Assembly: GCF_001544875.2 (NCBI RefSeq)
Contig: NZ_FCOA02000031.1
Span: 20,626 to 84,625, forward strand
Reading direction: 5' to 3'
DNA: 64,000 bases
From: Caballeronia hypogeia
GTDB taxonomy: Bacteria > Pseudomonadota > Gammaproteobacteria > Burkholderiales > Burkholderiaceae
The translations under genes were made by a program, and so were the position numbers. This document shows, one piece after another, positions 59,837 through 64,000 of this stretch. The number at the start of each line of letters is the position of its first letter. Within the stretch, counting starts at the first letter, position 1. Below the pieces are notes generated by a model that was not told the origin of the DNA, ran no database searches, and saw only the letters and a program-made list of their open reading frames with translations.

Positions 59837-60103
59837 ATGGCGCAGACCCAACCTGGTGTTCAAGGCGACTTTCTCAACGCGTTGAGAAAGGAACGAAAGC
59901 GCGTGGCGATTTATCTGGTCAACGGAATCAGACTGGTTGGACACATTCAATCATTTGATACGTACATGCTTTATCTCAGTTCGACCACGGGATCCCAGAT
60001 GATCTTCAAGCACTCGATCTCGACGATCGGTGAAGATACGGGTCCGGCCGTCCGGGCAAACAGCCGAGCAAGCGGACCGCGCGACTATACAAATCGTTCT
60101 TAG
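59837..60103 (+). CDS. hfq: Hfq paralogue with altered RNA-binding faces
   Basis: An 88-residue Sm-like protein. Sm1 is VAIYLVNGIRLVGHIQSFDTYMLYL and Sm2 is QMIFKHSISTI. Compared with E. coli Hfq: K31 is R, Q33 is V, Q41 is T, F42 is Y and Y55 is F, whereas K56-H57 are kept. The loop between the two Sm motifs has one extra residue (SSTTGSQ). The C-terminal tail is short and basic. Proximal-face (Q41, F42) and distal-face (Q33) contacts therefore differ from the housekeeping protein. Follows the toxin gene by 66 bases, same strand. It probably binds a restricted set of RNAs or forms mixed hexamers. Confidence 0.88.
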   Translation: MAQTQPGVQGDFLNALRKERKRVAIYLVNGIRLVGHIQSFDTYMLYLSSTTGSQMIFKHSISTIGEDTGPAVRANSRASGPRDYTNRS

Positions 60104-60409
60104 GAAAAATAGTCAGCTTACGACGTTTCCAAAGGCATAGCGGTGTCGGCAGGCTCTTGATTTCGGTGCATCTTGAAGTATTTCACGCCAAAGGAGGGCC
60201 CTTGCGCTGTCGACTGCGTTCAGGCCGCGCTCGCCGGACCTAAAGAGACGTGAACAAAGCAAAGGACGAAACCAACCCGCCAAAACGCTGAGCGCCTTTT
60301 GGGGAACCTTCCGTGCAAATTCTGGCGATGAGTTGCTGCAGACCCTTAACCAATAAGGGTCCTCCGGACTCTGGCATCTTGATCGGGGCTTGGTCTTGCA
60401 TGCCACTAG
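60104..60409 (+). other. Intergenic region between convergent hfq and helicase genes
   Basis: No gene seen. No T-run hairpin was found for either transcript. Confidence 0.3.
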
Positions 60410-61882
60410 TCAGAAAGGCATTTTCGAAACGAACAACCTCAATAGTGCTTCGCGAAGGTCGGAAATATCGAGCACGTGCTGCGCGCGTGTCACCGCGACA
60501 TAGAGGAGTCGCATCTCGTCCTCATCCAACGTTAGTCGACCGTTAGCGATCGTGAAGCGAAAATCGTTCACGACTTTGACGCGCTTCCATTCAAGCCCCT
60601 TGGCGCGATGCACCGTCGAGATAACGTAGTCGGCTTCGCGTTCGTGCGTCACGCGCTGCGCGAGGGTGCGAAGATAATCGGTGCCACGCTCGTCGACAAT
60701 CTGGACGATCGGCAGTAAGTCTTGGCCGGCCGCGCAGCGCGCGAATGACTGGACGTCCTTCCAGCTGTCGAACAACGCAAAGGCCAGTGGGCGGAACGCG
60801 CGCCGACCTGCGAGCAGTTGATCGGCGCCGTCCGCGAACGCGACGATCTCGCTGGCACTCATGCGAATGGCTGGCCGATGACCCATCTCGAGGCCTGCGG
60901 CGAGTTGCCAGATGGCTGTCACATTCTTTCTGCATAGGATGGCATCGACCGGTGGCGAAAGCGCCGGATCTTCAACCATGATCGAGCCAATGCCTGGCTG
61001 CCCACGGATTGGCGTTGGTTCGCGCAATAGCGTGAGCACACGACTCGCGAGCGCAGCGAGCGTCGGTCCAAAGCGGAAGGATTCAGTGAGAGGGCGTTCC
61101 GGCGCGTCGATTTGTGCCATCGCATTGATCGCACCGCGCCACTCATAAATTTGCTGGTAGGGATCGCCGACGTAGATGATCTGGGCGTGGCGCTGCCGGC
61201 CGAGCACCGACATCATGACGCCATCACTGTCTTGCGCTTCGTCGAAGAGGATGAAATCGGCGTTAATGCGGGGATTTTGCTGCGCCCAGACTTTCAGATA
61301 AACGTCCGGCAGAATCGCGCTGCGTCCACGTGGATCGATGCTCTCGTGCCACAAGCGCACCACGCTTTGCAGCAGGTTTTCGCGCAGCCAGTCGGCAGCC
61401 TGTTCTTGCACCTTCTCGTCGACTGGAATGTGCGAGGGGCGCGGCGTCGCATCCGGCGAGCGGCAAAACCGGCCCAAGCCGTCGACGATCATCCGTCCGA
61501 TTTCGAAGGGTGCGATCTCGACGTTTCTGCCGGCAATGGTCGGAACTTCGATCGCACCAATTCCGTAGCGTGCGGATAACTCGTGGAGCGGCTCGGCGGG
61601 GAGGTTCACACGAGCCGTCAATGACCGGTCCACGCCCGCGTACGCGAGCGAATGCACGGTACGCGAGCTGACGTTGGGCGGAAATCCTCGGGCCGCCGAA
61701 TTTGCGATCTCCTTGTTGAACGCGAGGTACGCCCCCCGCTTGCCCGTCAGTTGAAGGGCGACCAATCGCAAAGTGGAGGTCTTGCCGGCGCCGGCATAGG
61801 CTTTGACTTTGAGATCACCGCCGCCGATGGCCGCTTCCACGACCGCGCGTTGCTCAGCTGTTGGTTTGAAGGAGGTGGACAT
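60410..61882 (-). CDS. UvrD/PcrA-like superfamily 1 helicase or ATPase
   Basis: A 490-residue protein, shorter than UvrD (about 720). It begins FKPTAEQRAVVEAAI (Q-motif), AYAGAGKTSTL (Walker A), FILFDEAQDSDGVMM (DEAQD), YVGDPYQQIYEWRGA (motif III), and motifs IV-VI in STVHRAKGLEWKRVKV and RLLYVAVTRAQHVLDI. The 1B/2B accessory subdomains are reduced, which explains the length. Such small UvrD-like proteins occur singly on plasmids and in defence neighbourhoods. No nuclease or second subunit is next to it. It is convergent with hfq and divergent from the cold-shock gene. Confidence 0.87.
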   Translation of the reverse strand: MSTSFKPTAEQRAVVEAAIGGGDLKVKAYAGAGKTSTLRLVALQLTGKRGAYLAFNKEIANSAARGFPPNVSSRTVHSLAYAGVDRSLTARVNLPAEPLHELSARYGIGAIEVPTIAGRNVEIAPFEIGRMIVDGLGRFCRSPDATPRPSHIPVDEKVQEQAADWLRENLLQSVVRLWHESIDPRGRSAILPDVYLKVWAQQNPRINADFILFDEAQDSDGVMMSVLGRQRHAQIIYVGDPYQQIYEWRGAINAMAQIDAPERPLTESFRFGPTLAALASRVLTLLREPTPIRGQPGIGSIMVEDPALSPPVDAILCRKNVTAIWQLAAGLEMGHRPAIRMSASEIVAFADGADQLLAGRRAFRPLAFALFDSWKDVQSFARCAAGQDLLPIVQIVDERGTDYLRTLAQRVTHEREADYVISTVHRAKGLEWKRVKVVNDFRFTIANGRLTLDEDEMRLLYVAVTRAQHVLDISDLREALLRLFVSKMPF

Positions 61883-62176
61883 GGAGGTTAAGGCTTAGGA
61901 TGCACGCATAGTCTACAAGAGACGCTACCCCAAGAATTCATCACAGACGACGCGAACGAACAGGGCATCGCGCCCCGCCGAACGCCGAAACGTCAGAGCC
62001 CGATGCAGACAGGCATAAGTGTCGTTTTCGTGCGAAAAAGGCTACTGAAACGCACGTTTACCCGGTACGAGGGCTGAGCGGGGTTGCCGTTAAATCGTCC
62101 ACGGTTCAAGATGAGCATCCCAGCAACACAGCTCGGACAACCGCCGGTCAAACGGCAACTCAGGCACAAACACAAC
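61883..62176 (+). other. Leader region of the cold-shock gene
   Basis: About 290 bases between the divergent helicase and csp genes. Cold-shock genes often have long structured 5' leaders that act as thermosensors. The frame is open from 62084, but the coding match begins only at 62177. I did not derive a structure. Confidence 0.35.
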
Positions 62177-62380
62177 ATGGCAACTGGTACGGTCAAGTGG
62201 TTCAACGATGCAAAGGGTTTCGGCTTCATCTCGCCAGACGGAGGCGGTGAAGATCTGTTCGCACATTTTTCTGAAATCCGTTCTGAAGGCTTCAAAACCC
62301 TCGCGGAAGGGCAGAAAGTGAGCTACGAAGAAAAGATGGGACCGAAGGGCAAGCAGGCGTCGAATATCAAGCCGATCTAA
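62177..62380 (+). CDS. cspA: Cold-shock protein (CspA family)
   Basis: A 67-residue cold-shock domain: MATGTVKWFNDAKGFGFISPDGGGEDLFAHFSEI, with RNP1 (KGFGFIS) and RNP2 (DLFAHF) motifs, then VSYEEKMGPKGKQASNIKPI. It melts RNA or DNA secondary structure. The start was set at 62177 by match to the family length; an upstream in-frame ATG at 62084 would add 31 residues without family support. Confidence 0.93.
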   Translation: MATGTVKWFNDAKGFGFISPDGGGEDLFAHFSEIRSEGFKTLAEGQKVSYEEKMGPKGKQASNIKPI

Positions 62381-63011
62381 GCCGCTGTGCGGGCGCCGCC
62401 AAGGCTGCTCTCACGAAGTGACGACAGTCGATCAGCGGCGTAAACGAGCGCGGCTACATCGAGTGCCCCCGCGTCGCCCGGTCATCACCAGCAAGCTGCT
62501 GGCGTTGACCGGACCGATGGCAGATCGATACCGAATCGAACAGGAAAGCGTGTACCTGATTGCCGGTCGCGGCGCGTTCACCGACAAGCGATTCGCGCAT
62601 CGGACGTGGAGGGGCGCCTCGGCCTCGATCGAGACGGACTGCGCAGCAGTCGCACGGACCTGATGTCTTTATAACCGACGTTTGCTTGCCCGCCAATCCG
62701 CGCCCGCGCAGGCTTCCTTGGCCATCAAGTTGACCGACGACATGCCTGCATGCATAGAGTTGCTTGCGCGCGCGTTTTTGCGCCACACGTGCGCGCCTCA
62801 TGTGTTGATGCGACGCTCCGTCACTCTCAGTCCTTAGCATGAACAAGGCATAAGCTCATCTTCAACGCCGCAAGGCCGGGCGCGGCCACGCGTCAATCAA
62901 GGTGAGGTCTCTCATCCAGATTGTCGCGCCACAGGGCGATACTCTCTCCGTTCCTTGACTTTCTGGCAGCCCGCATACGCTTGTTGCAACGAATTTGAAA
63001 ATGCACAGCGT
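62381..63011 (+). other. Intergenic region with doubtful frames
   Basis: A frame from 62418 to 62663 (MTTVDQRRKRARLHRVPP) has no family and no ribosome site. The opposite strand is open too. I take neither as a gene. Confidence 0.3.
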
Positions 63012-63320
63012 ATGAATACGACCCTCAGGAACCGAGCGCGCCAGGTATCGTCCGCTTCGGTCGACGTGCCCAAGCGGACCTCTCTGCAAGCCGATCGTGA
63101 GATCGCTCATATAGAAGCGGTAGTGCGCGCAGTAAGCGCAACATCAGCTGCGCTACCGATAAGCGCTGGTTACTGGAAGGCACGCCTTCGTGACTTGCGC
63201 ATTAGCTATACGTTGCTTCCAGTCCAAACTGCTCGGCTCGCGGCGCTTGAACTTCACGTCGACGAGATGGAACAAAAAGCCATGGAGCCGGATATGAATT
63301 GTGAACGCCAAGTGGCGTAG
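63012..63320 (+). CDS. Hypothetical small protein (102 aa)
   Basis: The frame from the ATG at 63012 (MNTTLRNRARQVSSASVDVPK) is basic and helical, ending LEXHVDEMEQ-like (LAALELHVDEMEQKAMEPDMNC). Its codon use looks like a Burkholderia gene, but no domain is recognisable and the ribosome-binding site is weak. The heptad-like second half suggests a short coiled coil. Confidence 0.4.
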   Translation: MNTTLRNRARQVSSASVDVPKRTSLQADREIAHIEAVVRAVSATSAALPISAGYWKARLRDLRISYTLLPVQTARLAALELHVDEMEQKAMEPDMNCERQVA

Positions 63321-64000
63321 AGAACCGGCCGGCCTCCGCACGCGAGATGTCGATGTGTCGGAAGCGCGACCACGGGTGCCCCAAACCGCCATGCTAGATT
63401 GGCGCTTGCGCACAGATCAGGGACGCTCGCGTTCGAGATCGATCGTGCCAGCGTCGTGGCAAAGCGATTCGCGGCCGCTACCATGATATGCGCAGCTGGC
63501 GACCCTGTACTCAGCAAGAGGGTATCAGGACGTGATCGGCGAGTCGGGAGCGATGTTGATACAGCTCGCTTGTCGGCCTTTGCGGACATTGAAGCCGGTT
63601 CCGTTTAACGTCAGCAGGCTGGCAGATTGCTGACTTTGGTGGTGTCGCGCGATAGGACTTCCGCCGCCTGCATCAGCGAACTCACACTCACGACCCACAT
63701 CGGTCTCCGGGTTCAGCGGCCATCGGATGGCTGGTATCAGTATGCGAACGGCCAATGGTCCGAACGAAGAGGACTAGGCGATCGATCTGGACCACTTGCC
63801 TCACGGCAGGCCAAGCGTTGACGAACACGACTGTCGCTTCTGCGGTACCAGCGGCTTGCCCACAAGCGGGCAGCTCAGTTCACCCTCAACGGGCGTAGGC
63901 CATATGCAAGGCCGGGCACTACATGAACCGCCCCGACTTTGTCGGAGACCGCCGAGTTTGGCGCTACGCCGCGCGAGCGGAGAGCACCAGATTCCGATTG
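63321..64000 (+). other. Gene-poor end of the window
   Basis: Only short frames without start signals or domains on either strand. The longest plus frame (63627-63821) ends in a Trp/Gly-rich stretch (DGWYQYANGQWSERRGLG) that I cannot place. A gene may begin beyond the right edge. Confidence 0.3.

Noticed and set aside
62418..62663. An 81-codon frame after the cold-shock gene
   Set aside because: No start signal or domain, and both strands are open; treated as non-coding.
1..64000. CRISPR arrays, tRNA or rRNA genes, prophage structural genes
   Set aside because: No spaced direct repeats, cloverleaf-like GTTCRANYC segments or phage proteins were seen on reading both strands; a covariance search was not possible.

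Overview
The window looks like a secondary replicon (chromid or megaplasmid) of a Burkholderiaceae bacterium, probably in the Caballeronia/Paraburkholderia range. The evidence is high-GC codon use with many Burkholderia-type gene families, two trimeric porins ending in Phe, and plasmid-type genes (KfrA, tyrosine recombinase, HU, an Hfq paralogue, toxin-antitoxin) next to large blocks of catabolic and ABC-transport genes. The species is an inference. I see no rRNA, tRNA, CRISPR array or replication origin.

Layout. 1-2.1 kb: the end of an aldehyde dehydrogenase gene and a moaF homologue. 2.2-10.8 kb: two divergent acyl-CoA operons (nitronate monooxygenase, acyl-CoA ligase, two crotonases and a CaiB-type CoA-transferase on the minus strand; an HMG-CoA-lyase-like protein, a thioesterase and an aldehyde dehydrogenase on the plus strand). 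11-17 kb: a class III aminotransferase, a PotDABC-type importer and a MarR regulator; related short dyads lie in all four promoters of this block. 17.2-18.7 kb: an IS5-family insertion. 18.8-22.1 kb: a porin, an FAD oxidoreductase and a small cupin. 22.1-23.6 kb: decayed DNA, including a recognisable remnant of the kfrA 3' end and the following ribbon-helix-helix gene that stand intact at 55.7-56.1 kb.

23.6-45.4 kb is the most interesting part. It reads as an amine/betaine catabolic island: two paralogous XRE-cupin regulators at its ends, a porin, a betaine/proline-type ABC importer with two different permeases, two near-duplicate ALDH10-like aldehyde dehydrogenases, two FAD amine-oxidase-like proteins, a cupin, a DapA-family lyase, MmsA, an MFS carrier and two short-chain dehydrogenases. 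The same AT-rich dyad of about 21 bp occurs before both regulators, the porin, the ABC operon and the second oxidoreductase operon. In the last three it is fused to a promoter with a 17-bp spacer and the same TATAGT -10 box. This predicts one locally controlled regulon. The substrate is not identified.

45.7-52.5 kb: an HD-domain protein, a class II aldolase, a GntR repressor with a perfect palindromic operator, and a second PotABCD-type importer. All three importer operons carry an inverted repeat directly after the binding-protein gene. 53.2-64 kb: replicon-maintenance and regulatory genes (DUF1488, integrase, KfrA, ribbon-helix-helix protein, HU, a SET-domain methyltransferase, Phd/RelE-type toxin-antitoxin, a divergent Hfq, a UvrD-like helicase, a cold-shock protein), then largely gene-poor DNA.
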